Below, piece by piece: positions 34,044 to 42,479 of a DNA stretch of 64,000 nucleotides. This DNA comes from JAEUJM01 sp044221555. Lineage in GTDB: Bacteria; Actinomycetota; Acidimicrobiia; Acidimicrobiales; DATDAH01. Location of the stretch: contig JBGAOY010000001.1 of assembly GCA_044221555.1 (NCBI GenBank), positions 496,001 through 560,000 of the forward strand. Reading direction: 5' to 3'. The notes under the pieces were generated by a model. That model worked only from the letters and a program-made list of their open reading frames with translations, had not been told where the DNA came from and did not search any database. The first letter of the stretch is position 1. Each line of letters begins with the position of its first letter. A program made the translations under genes and the position numbers.

Positions 34044-35544
34044 CGAGCCACTGGGGCCCGGCGCCCCCACGCCGCCCATCGCCCTCGCCGGCGGGGCCTC
34101 CGGGGTCACCGACCGCCTGGGCGGGGCGCGGGTCGAGGTCGACGATGCCTTCGTGGCCCGGCTCGGCTCGGTGTGCCCCACCGACACCGACGGCGCGGCG
34201 CTGGGCGAGGCCGGGCGCGACTGGTGGCCCCTCGCCATGACGTGGGCGCTCTCGGGCCAGGTGGGCGGGCGGGCCGGCGTCATCGCCCGGCCGACAAGCG
34301 CCGACCAGGTCGCCGACGTGCTCCGGGTGTGCAACGACGCCCGCATGCCCGTCACGGCCGCCGCGGGCCGCAGTGGGGTGTGCGGTGGCTCGGTCCCCGT
34401 CCACGGCGGCGTGGTGCTCGACCTCTGCGGGATGGCCGGCATCGTGTCGGTCGACGACACGTCGCTGCTCCTCGACGTGCTCCCCGGCACCTTCGGCGAT
34501 CACCTCGAGCACGAGCTGCGGGCCGACCACGGCGTCACGCTGGGACACTGGCCGCAGTCGATGGCCCTGTCCACCGTCGGCGGGTGGCTGGCCTGCCGCT
34601 CGGCCGGCCAGATGTCGAACCGTTACGGCAAGATCGAGGACATGGTGGTGGGCCTCGACGTGGCCCTCGCCGACGGCCGGCTCATCCACACCGGAGGCGC
34701 GCCCCGCGCCGCGGTGGGCCCCGATCTCAACCAGGTGTTCGTGGGCTCCGAGGGCACGCTCGGGGTGATCGTTGGCAGCCGGCTGCGGCTGCACCCCGCG
34801 CCGACGCACGAGCGGCGAGGCGCGTGGGGCTTCCCCTCGTTCGCGGCCGGCCTCGACGCGTGCCGCCGCATCCTGCGCCGCGGTGGGCGCCCGGCGGTGC
34901 TGCGGCTCTACGACACGGTCGAGTCAGACCGGAACTTCGGCACCGGCGACGCGCATCACGTGGTGCTCGCCCTCGACGAAGGTGAGGCCTCCGTGGTCGA
35001 CGGGTCGTGGGCGGTCGTGGCCGACGAGTGCGCCGCCGCCGATCCGCTCGACGAGGCCCTGGTCGAGACGTGGATGGGGCACCGCAACGACGTCTCGGCG
35101 CTCGAGCGGCTGATCTCGGGCGGGCTCGTGGTCGACACCATGGAGATCAGTGGCTCCTGGGCGGACCTGCCGGGCATCTACGCCCGCACCATCGAGGCCA
35201 TCACCGCGGTGGAGGGCACGCTGGCGGCCAGCGCCCACCAGTCGCACGCCTACACCGACGGTGCCTGCCTGTACTTCACCTTCGCCGGCAAGCCCGCGCC
35301 CGACGCCAAGAACGACTTCTACCGGGCGGTGTGGGACGCGGGCACCCACGCCGTGCTGGCCGGTGGCGGCGCCCTCAGCCACCACCACGGTGTGGGCCTC
35401 AACCGGTCTCGCTTCGTGCGTGAGGCGCTGGGGCCGGCGTTCGAGACCCTGGTCGCGGTGAAGCACGCGCTCGACCCGAACGGGATCCTGAACCCGGGCA
35501 AGCTGGGGCTCCCCAGCCCCTTCGGCGAGGTCGGTTCGTGGTGA
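34036..35544 (+). CDS. FAD-binding oxidase, alkyl-DHAP-synthase-like
   Basis: 502 residues from GTG inside the end of glpD. PCMH-type FAD domain (RPTSADQVADVLRVCNDARMPVTAAAGRSG...GGSVPV, NRYGKIEDMVVGLDVALADG, GSEGTLGVI) and a C-terminal FAD-oxidase domain ending GGALSHHHGVGLNR and LDPNGILNPGKLG. The SHHHG motif is the catalytic histidine run of alkyl-dihydroxyacetone-phosphate synthase. Coupling to glpD, which makes DHAP, fits. Ether-lipid synthesis is an inference; other lactate- or glycolate-like substrates are possible. Confidence 0.85.
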   Translation: MPDEPLGPGAPTPPIALAGGASGVTDRLGGARVEVDDAFVARLGSVCPTDTDGAALGEAGRDWWPLAMTWALSGQVGGRAGVIARPTSADQVADVLRVCNDARMPVTAAAGRSGVCGGSVPVHGGVVLDLCGMAGIVSVDDTSLLLDVLPGTFGDHLEHELRADHGVTLGHWPQSMALSTVGGWLACRSAGQMSNRYGKIEDMVVGLDVALADGRLIHTGGAPRAAVGPDLNQVFVGSEGTLGVIVGSRLRLHPAPTHERRGAWGFPSFAAGLDACRRILRRGGRPAVLRLYDTVESDRNFGTGDAHHVVLALDEGEASVVDGSWAVVADECAAADPLDEALVETWMGHRNDVSALERLISGGLVVDTMEISGSWADLPGIYARTIEAITAVEGTLAASAHQSHAYTDGACLYFTFAGKPAPDAKNDFYRAVWDAGTHAVLAGGGALSHHHGVGLNRSRFVREALGPAFETLVAVKHALDPNGILNPGKLGLPSPFGEVGSW

Positions 35545-35571
35545 GCGCCCGTTCCCGCTCATGAGCACGAC

Positions 35572-35985
35572 GTGACGCCATCGCCGGCGAGGCCGCAGCC
35601 CCGCGCGGTGCTGATCGGTGCCGTGGTGACCCTGGTTCTCGCCGTGCCCCCGGCCGTGATCGCCCAGGTGCAGGCCGACCGCGACGCCCTCGAGGGCTCG
35701 AACTGGGTGCTGGCGCTCTTCGCGGTGGTCCTCGTGGCGTTCATGGCCGGCGGCTGGGTGGCCGCCCGCCGCGGCCCCGCCAGCCCACTGGCCAACGGAG
35801 CCACCGCGGCGTTGGCCGCCTACGCGGTGGTGCAGGGCTACGGCATCGTCCGGCGCCTGGCCGACGGCGACGACATCCGCTGGCTGGGCATCGCCTTCGC
35901 CGCGCTGCTCGCAGTGAGTTGCGGCACGGTCGGCGCCGTCCTCGCCTCGCTGCGCGAGCACCGCGAACAGGAGCGGGCGACGTGA
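35572..35985 (+). CDS. Small four-TM membrane protein
   Basis: 137 residues from GTG. Four hydrophobic segments (about residues 13-32, 46-65, 75-93, 107-126) and a short basic end REHREQERAT. That C-terminal stretch strikingly resembles the 19-residue peptides of the 56-bp repeat, and its stop lies in the same GTGA junction. Function unknown. Confidence 0.6.
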   Translation: MTPSPARPQPRAVLIGAVVTLVLAVPPAVIAQVQADRDALEGSNWVLALFAVVLVAFMAGGWVAARRGPASPLANGATAALAAYAVVQGYGIVRRLADGDDIRWLGIAFAALLAVSCGTVGAVLASLREHREQERAT

Positions 35986-36041
35986 TCCACGCCGCGTCCC
36001 CAGCGGCCCGCCGGCGCCGCGACCAGGAGCGGGCGACATGA
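35982..36041 (+). CDS. Mini-ORF, first unit of the 36-kb repeat chain
   Basis: 19 codons from a GTG that overlaps the preceding stop: MIHAASPAARRRRDQERAT. The most diverged unit of the family; the terminal DQERAT and the 56-nt length are kept. Its TGA overlaps the next ATG. Confidence 0.35.
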   Translation: MIHAASPAARRRRDQERAT

Positions 36042-36097
36042 GCGAACCGGCGGCCCGAGCGGCCCGTCAGCGCAGCGAACAGGAGCGGGCAACGTGA
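36038..36097 (+). CDS. Mini-ORF, second unit of the 36-kb repeat chain
   Basis: 19 codons: MSEPAARAARQRSEQERAT, matching 14 of 19 positions of the third 19-kb unit peptide. The TGA overlaps the GTG of the FGGY kinase gene at 36094. Confidence 0.4.
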   Translation: MSEPAARAARQRSEQERAT

Positions 36098-37539
36098 GCA
36101 TCCTCGTCATCGACGTCGGCACCAGCGGTGTGCGGGCCGCGGTGGTGCGCCCCGACACCACCGTCACCCACGACCTCCACCGTGAGGTGCTGCCCGACTC
36201 CCCCGCGCCGGGCCTGGTCGAGTTCGACGCCGCGGCGATGGCCGAGGCCGCGCTCGACGTGGCCCGTACCGTGCTGGCCGACAGCGGGCCGGTGGATGCG
36301 GTCGGCATCGCCAACCAGCGGGGCTCGACCGTGGTGTGGGACCGCGCGACCGGCCGGCCGGTGGGCCCCGGCCTGGGCTGGCAGGACCTCCGGACCGTCG
36401 GCGAGTGCCTGGTGTTGGGTGCCGACGGCGTGCGCATGGCGCCGAACGCATCGGCCACCAAGGTGGGATGGCTGCTCGACCAGTTCGACCCCGACCGGTC
36501 GCGCGACCTGTGCTTCGGCACGGTCGACTGCTGGATCGCCTGGCACCTGTCGGAGGGTGCCGTGCACGCCACCGACATGAGCAACGCCGGCGTGTCCGGC
36601 CTCCTCACCGGCGACGGCACCCCCACCTGGTCCGACCGCGTGCTCACCGCGCTGCGCATCCCCGAGACCATCCTGCCCGACCTGGTGGACTCGACGGGCG
36701 TGGTGGGTGCCGCCACCGCCCTGCCGGGAGCACCGCCGATCGCCGGGATGGCCGGCGACCAGCAGGCGTCACTGGTGGGCCAGGGTTGCGTGCGGCGGGG
36801 ACTGGCCAAGATCACGTTCGGCACCGGCGGGATGCTCGACCTGTGCCTCGGTGCCGAGCGGCCACCGTTCGACGTCAGGGGCGAGGGCGGCACCTTCCCC
36901 ATCGTGGCCTGGCGCGAGGCCGGCGCCGTGATCTGGGGCCTCGAGGCGATCATGTTGTCCGCCGGCACCAACGTCGAGTGGCTGCGCGACGACCTGGGCC
37001 TCATCGCCACGGCGGCGGAGTCGCACGACGTGGCCTCGTCGGTCGAGTCGTCCGGTGGGGTCACCTACGTGCCGGCGCTGCTCGGCCTGGGCACACCGGC
37101 CTGGGACTACGGCGCCCGCGGCGCCCTGCTGGGCCTCACCCGGGGCACCGAGCGGGCCCACGTGGTGCGAGCCGTGCTCGAAGGCGTGGCCCAACGGGGT
37201 GCCGACCTCGTCGAGGCGGCGGAGGCCGACAGCGGTCTGTCCATCCCGGTGCTGCGGGTCGACGGCGGCATGAGCGCCAACCCCACCTTCGTGCAGGCCG
37301 TGGCCGACGCCGCGCAGCGACCCGTCGAGGTGTCGCCCGTGCTCGAGGCCACCACCCTCGGCGCCGCCTTCCTGGCCGGGCTGGCCACGGGCGCGTGGGC
37401 GGGGTGGGACGAGGTGGCCGACGCGTGGCAGCCGCGGCGCACCGTCGAACCGAAGGGATCGTTCGACCGCGATCGCTGGCGCGAGGCCCTCCGCCGGGCC
37501 GGTCACTGGCACGAGGACCTCAGCGCGCTCGACTTCTAG
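36094..37539 (+). CDS. FGGY-family carbohydrate kinase, glycerol-kinase-like
   Basis: 481 residues from GTG. FGGY fold: IDVGTSGVRAAVV, IANQRGSTVVWDRATG, GMAGDQQASLVGQG, KITFGTGGMLD, LRVDGGMSANPTFVQ. It is clearly related to GlpK but lacks several positions of the first copy at 6.6 kb, so a different polyol or a diverged glycerol kinase is possible. It follows glpD and the AGPS-like gene, which favours glycerol. Translation starts from the 56-bp repeat. Confidence 0.85.
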   Translation: MSILVIDVGTSGVRAAVVRPDTTVTHDLHREVLPDSPAPGLVEFDAAAMAEAALDVARTVLADSGPVDAVGIANQRGSTVVWDRATGRPVGPGLGWQDLRTVGECLVLGADGVRMAPNASATKVGWLLDQFDPDRSRDLCFGTVDCWIAWHLSEGAVHATDMSNAGVSGLLTGDGTPTWSDRVLTALRIPETILPDLVDSTGVVGAATALPGAPPIAGMAGDQQASLVGQGCVRRGLAKITFGTGGMLDLCLGAERPPFDVRGEGGTFPIVAWREAGAVIWGLEAIMLSAGTNVEWLRDDLGLIATAAESHDVASSVESSGGVTYVPALLGLGTPAWDYGARGALLGLTRGTERAHVVRAVLEGVAQRGADLVEAAEADSGLSIPVLRVDGGMSANPTFVQAVADAAQRPVEVSPVLEATTLGAAFLAGLATGAWAGWDEVADAWQPRRTVEPKGSFDRDRWREALRRAGHWHEDLSALDF

Positions 37540-37621
37540 CGCCGACCCACGGACTTCGACACGTCCATCTCCGCCGGAGAGCGTGGACGCTCCCAGCACT
37601 ACCCCGAAGGAGCCCGGTGCG

Positions 37622-38275
37622 ATGAGCGTGGACGATCCCGACGCCGTGCGGCGGAGCTACGACGCGGTCGCCGCGGACTACGCCGCGCACATCGGCGACG
37701 AGCTCGAGGGCAAGCCGTTGGACCGCTGGCTGCTGGAGCGCATCGTGGCGCTCGCCGACGGCGGCCCCATCCTCGATGCCGGCTGCGGCCCGGGCCATGT
37801 CGCGGGATTCCTGGCGTCGGTGGCCCCGACCGCGTCGGTGCACGGGTTCGACCTGTCACCGGCGATGGTGGCGCTGGCACGGCAGCGGGTGCCCGAGGCG
37901 TCGTTTCAGGTGGGCGACCTGTTCGACCCACCGCTCCATCTCGACGCCGGCGGTTGGGCCGCGATCGTCGCCTTCTACTCGATCGTCCACCTCGACGCCG
38001 ACGAACTGTCCGAGGTGTTCGCCGCGCTGCGCTCCACCCTGCGCGCCGGCGGCCCGCTCTTGGTGGCCTGCCACTGTGGCGACCAACGCATCCACCTCGA
38101 CGAGTGGTGGGGCCACGACGTGACGCTGGACGTCGTGTTCCACGACCGCGAGGCGGTGGTCCGGGCGCTCACCCTCGCAGGCCTGCAGGCGGACGAGGTG
38201 ATCCTCCGGTCGCCCTATGCCGGGGTCGAGTACCCGAGCCTGCGGCTCTACGTCCTCGCGTCGGCTCCGGGCTGA
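37622..38275 (+). CDS. Class I SAM-dependent methyltransferase
   Basis: 217 residues from ATG at 37622 (AAGGAG nine bases before). Motif I DAGCGPGHVAG, acidic motif II VHGFDLSPAM, motif III region (GGWAAIVAFYSIVHL). Motif order is that of small-molecule methyltransferases (Methyltransf_25 type). Substrate unknown. Confidence 0.85.
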   Translation: MSVDDPDAVRRSYDAVAADYAAHIGDELEGKPLDRWLLERIVALADGGPILDAGCGPGHVAGFLASVAPTASVHGFDLSPAMVALARQRVPEASFQVGDLFDPPLHLDAGGWAAIVAFYSIVHLDADELSEVFAALRSTLRAGGPLLVACHCGDQRIHLDEWWGHDVTLDVVFHDREAVVRALTLAGLQADEVILRSPYAGVEYPSLRLYVLASAPG

Positions 38276-38354
38276 GCTTTACCGAAACTTTGCTATCTCG
38301 CCGGTCGTACCCGGTCGATACTCCGGTGACGTCTCTACAGGAGGAAGCCACACG

Positions 38355-39131
38355 ATGGCATCACCAGGATCGAAGACCCCCCGCAGCAGGCTCGCCCACC
38401 TCACCGCGGCCTTGTTGCTGCTCACCATCTACGGCCTCAGCCACTCGGTGGGTGCCTCGGCCCAAGGCCGCGACCGTGACGGCGACGGCATGCCCAACCG
38501 CTGGGAGGTCGCCCACGGCCTGAACGCCGACCGGGCCAACGCCCGCGGCGACAAGGACCACGACGGCCTCCGCAACATCGGGGAGTTCCGTCACGGCACC
38601 GACCCGCAGACCACCGACAGCGACGACGACGGCTCGGACGACGGTGACGAGGTGCACGACAGCCACACCGATCCCGCCGACGCCGACACCGACGACGACG
38701 GCGTGGACGACGGCAACGAGGACAGCGACGACGACGGCGTGGACAACGAGGACGAGGACGATGCCGACGAGGTCTGCACCCCTGCACCCGACCCCGCCCC
38801 GACCATGACCGAGCACGGCGACCGGCACAGCGACGACGGCGAGTGCGACGAGGACGAGGACGACGCGACCGACGACGGTGACGGCGGCGACTGCACCGTC
38901 GACGACACCACGACCACTACGGCCGCCGAGTCCGGCGACGACGACTGCGGCACCGACGACGGCGACGACTGCACCGTCGACGACACCACGACCACCACCG
39001 CCGCCGAGTCCGGCGACGACGACTGCGGCACCGACGACGGCGACGACAGCGACGACTGCACCGTCGACGACACCACGAGCACCACCGCCGCCGAGTCCGG
39101 CGACGACTGCCCCGGCGAGCCGCCCGTCTGA
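38355..39131 (+). CDS. Secreted acidic protein with TSP3/EF-like calcium repeats
   Basis: 258 residues from ATG with GAGGAAG seven bases upstream. Signal peptide ends near GASAQG. The first half has D-x-D-x-D-G calcium loops of the thrombospondin type-3 kind (DRDGDGMPNRWEVAHGLNA, DHDGLRNIGEF, DSDDDGSDDGDE). The second half has three copies of a 26-29-residue unit (CTVDDTTTTTAAESGDD, then DCGTDDGDD), Thr-rich and probably disulfide-bonded through paired Cys. Very acidic overall; extracellular calcium binding inferred. Confidence 0.8.
   Translation: MASPGSKTPRSRLAHLTAALLLLTIYGLSHSVGASAQGRDRDGDGMPNRWEVAHGLNADRANARGDKDHDGLRNIGEFRHGTDPQTTDSDDDGSDDGDEVHDSHTDPADADTDDDGVDDGNEDSDDDGVDNEDEDDADEVCTPAPDPAPTMTEHGDRHSDDGECDEDEDDATDDGDGGDCTVDDTTTTTAAESGDDDCGTDDGDDCTVDDTTTTTAAESGDDDCGTDDGDDSDDCTVDDTTSTTAAESGDDCPGEPPV
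38888..39111 (+). repeat. 78-bp coding tandem repeat (third unit longer)
   Basis: TGCACCGTCGACGACACCACG recurs at 38892, 38970 and 39057, spacings 78 and 87 bp, in frame with the acidic protein. Recent duplication is suggested by near-identical DNA. Confidence 0.9.
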
Positions 39132-39182
39132 TCCCCGCCGCTCGCGATCGCTGGGAAGCCCCCTCCACCAGCGCTCGATGAT

Positions 39183-39223
39183 CCGGAGGCCACCGACCCG
39201 CCCGCCGGGCCGGTGGCCTCCGG
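39183..39223 (+). terminator. Long-stem terminator hairpin
   Basis: CCGGAGGCCACCG pairs perfectly with CGGTGGCCTCCGG (13 bp), with a 15-nt GC-rich loop and no T-run. It lies 52 bp after the acidic protein gene and probably ends its transcript. Confidence 0.65.
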
Positions 39224-39285
39224 CGCGTCACCCGTCGAAGGCCACGAGCGGGCTGTCGCTCTCGGGTTCCGACCGCCCTGCCTCG

Positions 39286-39364
39286 CCGGAGCGGACCCAG
39301 GCGGCCCTCGACCTGCTGGTGGCCGAGATGGCCCGGCTCGAGGAACTCGTGAACGACCTGCTCG
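39286..39364 (+). pseudogene. Histidine-kinase HisKA remnant
   Basis: About 79 bp match the mtrB-like kinase gene at 4124-4202 with roughly 8-10 mismatches. In frame it reads PERTQAALDLLVAEMARLEE, then LVNDLL, against PERAQAALDLLVADVARFER, then LVNDLL. The kinase similarity stops abruptly on both sides and there is no His box or ATPase domain. It is a fragment of a lost or transposed kinase paralogue. Confidence 0.75.
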
Positions 39365-39389
39365 GGGGGGGAGCAGGCCGTTCGCGTCG

Positions 39390-40220
39390 TCAGAGCTCGA
39401 CCACACCCCGCACCCGGGTCGTGGTCGCCCCACCCACCCAGATGGTCCCGCCGGGGTCCTGTTCGATGTCGACCAGGCCGTGCCGTCCGAGCACCGTGCC
39501 CTGCCGGGAGCGGTAGGGCGAGCGCAGCGTGCCGTCACCGAGGAGCCAGCACGCGAGCGAGGCGTTGAGGCTGCCCGTGACCGGGTCCTCCACCGTGATG
39601 CCGTCCTTCGGGAAGAACGCCCGCACCTCGATGGCGGCCTCGTCGCCGTCGGGCAGGCGGGTCACCAGGCCGAGCTTGCGCTCCCCCGGTGCCGGGTGGA
39701 CCGCGAGCAACTCGTCGAGCGAGCCGAGCTCGAGGGCGATCCACTCGGGACCGTTGTCGACCCACTCGGCCCGCAGCACCGAGGCCGGGTCGAGCTGCAG
39801 CTGCCGGCACGCATCCGCCAGCACCTCGGCCTCGACGGGTCCCGACCGGATCAGCGGCGGCGCCGCGAACGAGTAGCGCCCGTCGGGCGTGGCGCGCAGG
39901 GCCACGAGCCCGACGCCGCACTCCTGGACCGGGTGCTCGCCCTTGGGCCGCCCACCCGCTTCCCGCCAGGCGTGGGCGCTGCCCAAGGTGGGGTGGCCGG
40001 CGAAGGGCAACTCGAAGCCGGGGGTGAATATGCGCAGGTGGTAGTCCGCCGCCGGGTCAGAGGGCGAGCACACGAAGGTGGTCTCCGAGTAGTTCATCCA
40101 GTGGGCGAACCGTTGCATCTCCTCGGTGCCGAGCCCGTCGGCGTCGAGCACCACAGCCACCGGGTTGCCCGAGAAGGGCCCGGTGTCGAAGACGTCCACC
40201 TCGAAGATCGGTCGCGACAT
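39390..40220 (-). CDS. PhzF-family isomerase-like protein
   Basis: 276 residues from ATG at 40220; longer readings on this strand run antisense to rnpB and are spurious. PhzF motifs: VDVFDTGPFSGNPVAVV, SETTFV with the catalytic Glu, FTPGFELPFAGHPTLGSAHAW, and DGITVEDPVTGSLNASLACWL. A diaminopimelate-epimerase-like fold; relatives catalyse isomerisation in phenazine synthesis or act on unknown metabolites. No phenazine genes are nearby, so the substrate is unknown. Confidence 0.87.
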   Translation of the reverse strand: MSRPIFEVDVFDTGPFSGNPVAVVLDADGLGTEEMQRFAHWMNYSETTFVCSPSDPAADYHLRIFTPGFELPFAGHPTLGSAHAWREAGGRPKGEHPVQECGVGLVALRATPDGRYSFAAPPLIRSGPVEAEVLADACRQLQLDPASVLRAEWVDNGPEWIALELGSLDELLAVHPAPGERKLGLVTRLPDGDEAAIEVRAFFPKDGITVEDPVTGSLNASLACWLLGDGTLRSPYRSRQGTVLGRHGLVDIEQDPGGTIWVGGATTTRVRGVVEL

Positions 40221-40392
40221 CCCCCGAGCGTGGCACGCCGTGCCGCCGGCACCGGGGCCCTTTCGCCGCCGAGTGGCCTGGTCGGGCCACCGGAGGCACC
40301 AACCCCCGGTTCGCGGCACCCGCACACCGCCAGGAGCGGCACAACGGCTCCGGAGCCGAGGCCCTCGGCGCGAGCGGTGGCAGACTGTGGAC

Positions 40393-40759
<367 letters not shown>

Positions 40760-40855
40760 ACACCCGGCCTCCAGCGGGAACAGGCCCCTGACCTGGGCAA
40801 GCGTGTCCCGGGAGTTCCCGCCACGTCTCGCCAGATCCCGTTACGTACCGCCGTG

Positions 40856-40875
40856 CTGAGGACTGATTGAGGACC
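40856..40875 (+). other. Candidate left recombinase arm site
   Basis: TGAGGACTGATTGAGGACCG, itself two TGAGGAC words, 94 bp inside attL. The same 20-mer with one change lies near the right end. Confidence 0.5.
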
Positions 40876-41041
40876 GGGTGAACACGTAGGCGTTCCGCTG
40901 CGAGGGTGGGGGTGCGCTCCTGATGGGGCGTAAGGATGGATTGCGCGTCGTGGTCTCGGGGGCTCTGACTCCGCGTTCCACCGGCCCTTCGGGTGCTCTT
41001 GTTCCGACCTGTCGACTCGCGGGCCGCGGCGTGCAGTCCAG

Positions 41042-41120
41042 CTCGAGCCGGTGAACAGTGACTTGATAGGAGCCTGGCAAGAGGCCCCCTCGCAGTGCTG
41101 TCCTCGCTCACCGGCCCGAG
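41042..41120 (+). ncRNA. Candidate IS110 bridge RNA fold
   Basis: CTCGAGCCGGTGA (41042-41054) pairs with TCACCGGCCCGAG (41108-41120), 12 of 13 bases, enclosing a 53-nt loop. It lies 30 bp before the transposase start. IS110 elements are known to encode a bridge RNA in the non-coding end that pairs with target and donor DNA. Loop assignment cannot be made by eye. Confidence 0.35.
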
Positions 41121-41150
41121 CTGTTCGGTCCCTCGCGAAAGGAAACCACT

Positions 41151-42230
41151 GTGAGCATCGCCGATCTCCAAGGCTCGGGCAACGTCATCATCGGTATCGA
41201 CACCCATGCCGACACCCACGTCGCGGTCGCCATCACCGACCGAGGCGGCCGCCTCGATGAGCTGGCGTTCAACGCCGATCCAGCCGGGTTCGCCCTGGTC
41301 GACAGCTGGGCCCGTTCGCTGGGAACCCCCATCGCCTGGGGGGTCGAGGGCACCAGCAGCTACGGCGCCGGCATCTCCCGCCACCTCACCCGCACGGGCG
41401 CGGTCGTGTTCGAGGTGAACCGAACCGACCGGTCGCTGCGCCGCCGGGTCGGCAAGACCGACCCCGTCGACGCCGAAGCCGCCGCCCGCGCCGTGCTTGG
41501 CGGCACCGCCACCGCCATCCCCAAGACCGGCGACGGGCCCATCGAATCGATCCGGGTCACCCGCCTCGTCAAACGGTCTGCGATCAAGGCCCGGACCCAG
41601 GCCATCAATCAGCTCAAGGCCCTCATCGTCACCGCCCCCGACGGGCTGCGCTCCGACCTGGACGGGCTCACCAACCCCCGCCTCATCGACCGGTGCGCCC
41701 GCCTGCGACCCGCCGACACCCTCCGGGACCCCGCCGCCGCGACCAAACGCGCCCTGCGCCGTCTCGCTCGACGCATCCAAGTCCTCACCGAAGAGATCGA
41801 CGACCTCGACGCCGAGCTCACCGAACTCGTCACCGCCACCGCCCCCGCCCTGCTCGACGAGTTCGGCATCGGCCCCGACAGCGCCGCCGCCCTGCTCATC
41901 GCCGCCGGCGACAACCCCCACCGGCTCCACAGCGAAGCCGCCTTCGCCGCGCTGTGCGGCGTCAACCCCATCCCCGTCGCCTCGGGCAAGACCGGCTACC
42001 ACCGCCTCAACCGCAGCGGCGACCGCCAAGCCAACGCCGCCCTCTACCGGGCCGTGCTCACCCGCCTCGCCTACGACCCCGAAACCAAGGCCTACATCGC
42101 CGCCCGCCTCGCCCCCGGCGGCGGCAACAAGAAGCACCTCATCCGCAAACTCAAGCGCTACCTCGCCCGCCAGCTCTACCCCATCATCCTTGACGCCCTC
42201 ACACCCTCGGACGCCGCCCATGCCGCCTGA
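41151..42230 (+). CDS. IS110-family transposase
   Basis: 359 residues from GTG with AAAGGAAA nine bases before. N-terminal RuvC-like DEDD domain: IGIDTHADTHVAVAITD, GVEGTSSYG, RRVGKTDPVDAEAAARA. C-terminal Transposase_20 domain with the catalytic-serine region (FAALCGVNPIPVASGKTGYHRLNRSGDRQANAALY). Full length and apparently intact. It lies inside the rnpB island and could have arrived before or after it. Confidence 0.93.
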   Translation: MSIADLQGSGNVIIGIDTHADTHVAVAITDRGGRLDELAFNADPAGFALVDSWARSLGTPIAWGVEGTSSYGAGISRHLTRTGAVVFEVNRTDRSLRRRVGKTDPVDAEAAARAVLGGTATAIPKTGDGPIESIRVTRLVKRSAIKARTQAINQLKALIVTAPDGLRSDLDGLTNPRLIDRCARLRPADTLRDPAAATKRALRRLARRIQVLTEEIDDLDAELTELVTATAPALLDEFGIGPDSAAALLIAAGDNPHRLHSEAAFAALCGVNPIPVASGKTGYHRLNRSGDRQANAALYRAVLTRLAYDPETKAYIAARLAPGGGNKKHLIRKLKRYLARQLYPIILDALTPSDAAHAA

Positions 42231-42479
42231 CATCACCCCCTTGACATCCATAGGAGCGTCGGAACGCTTCCCTCACCCTGCGTGGCCAACCGGGACGCCC
42301 GCAGGTTCCCGTAGGGGAACCTGCAAGTGTGTGTCGCGCGGATGGGCTTCGTCCCGGATCCGTCGAGTGGTCACGAAGAGTGACTACGGGACGGACGACG
42401 TGCGCCCATCAGCGTCAGTGGCCTCTCCCCAGCGAGAAATCGAGCTGGGGGCGTCAGGACGTGTCACTACCGTCGGACC
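42231..42479. other. Intergenic stretch between the IS and the HEPN-like genes
   Basis: 249 bp. It holds the right end of the IS110 element and the perfect hairpin at 42301-42324. The remaining 155 bp up to the GTG at 42480 should carry the promoter of the HEPN-like pair; I can name no boxes. Confidence 0.5.
42301..42324 (+). terminator. Perfect hairpin downstream of the IS
   Basis: GCAGGTTCCC-GTAG-GGGAACCTGC, 10 bp with no mismatch and a 4-nt loop, followed by AAGTGTGTG. It may insulate the HEPN-like genes from IS transcription or be a recombination structure. Confidence 0.6.

Larger units (their letters stand above)
35982..36097 (+). repeat. Two 56-bp units before an FGGY kinase gene
   Basis: The AGGAGCGGGC(G/A)AC(A/G)TGA junction recurs at 35969, 36025 and 36081, exactly 56 bp apart, as at 19477-19644. 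The second unit is the closer match to the 19-kb copies. The last unit supplies the Shine-Dalgarno and GTG of the FGGY gene. Confidence 0.85.
40889..42267 (+). mobile_element. IS110-family insertion sequence
   Basis: The DEDD-type transposase gene occupies most of it. The ends are estimated from imperfect inverted words: GCGTTCCG ... GCTCCTGATGG at 40889-40924 and CCATAGGAGCGTCGGAACGC at 42248-42267. IS110 elements lack normal terminal repeats and make no target duplication, so exact ends need a comparison with an empty site. The long 5' non-coding part (about 260 bp) fits the family's structured RNA. Confidence 0.65.

Noticed and set aside
38278..38322. Promoter of the acidic secreted protein (TTTACC ... 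TATCTC or GATACT)
   Set aside because: The AT-rich words do not have the right spacing for -35/-10 boxes; left unannotated.
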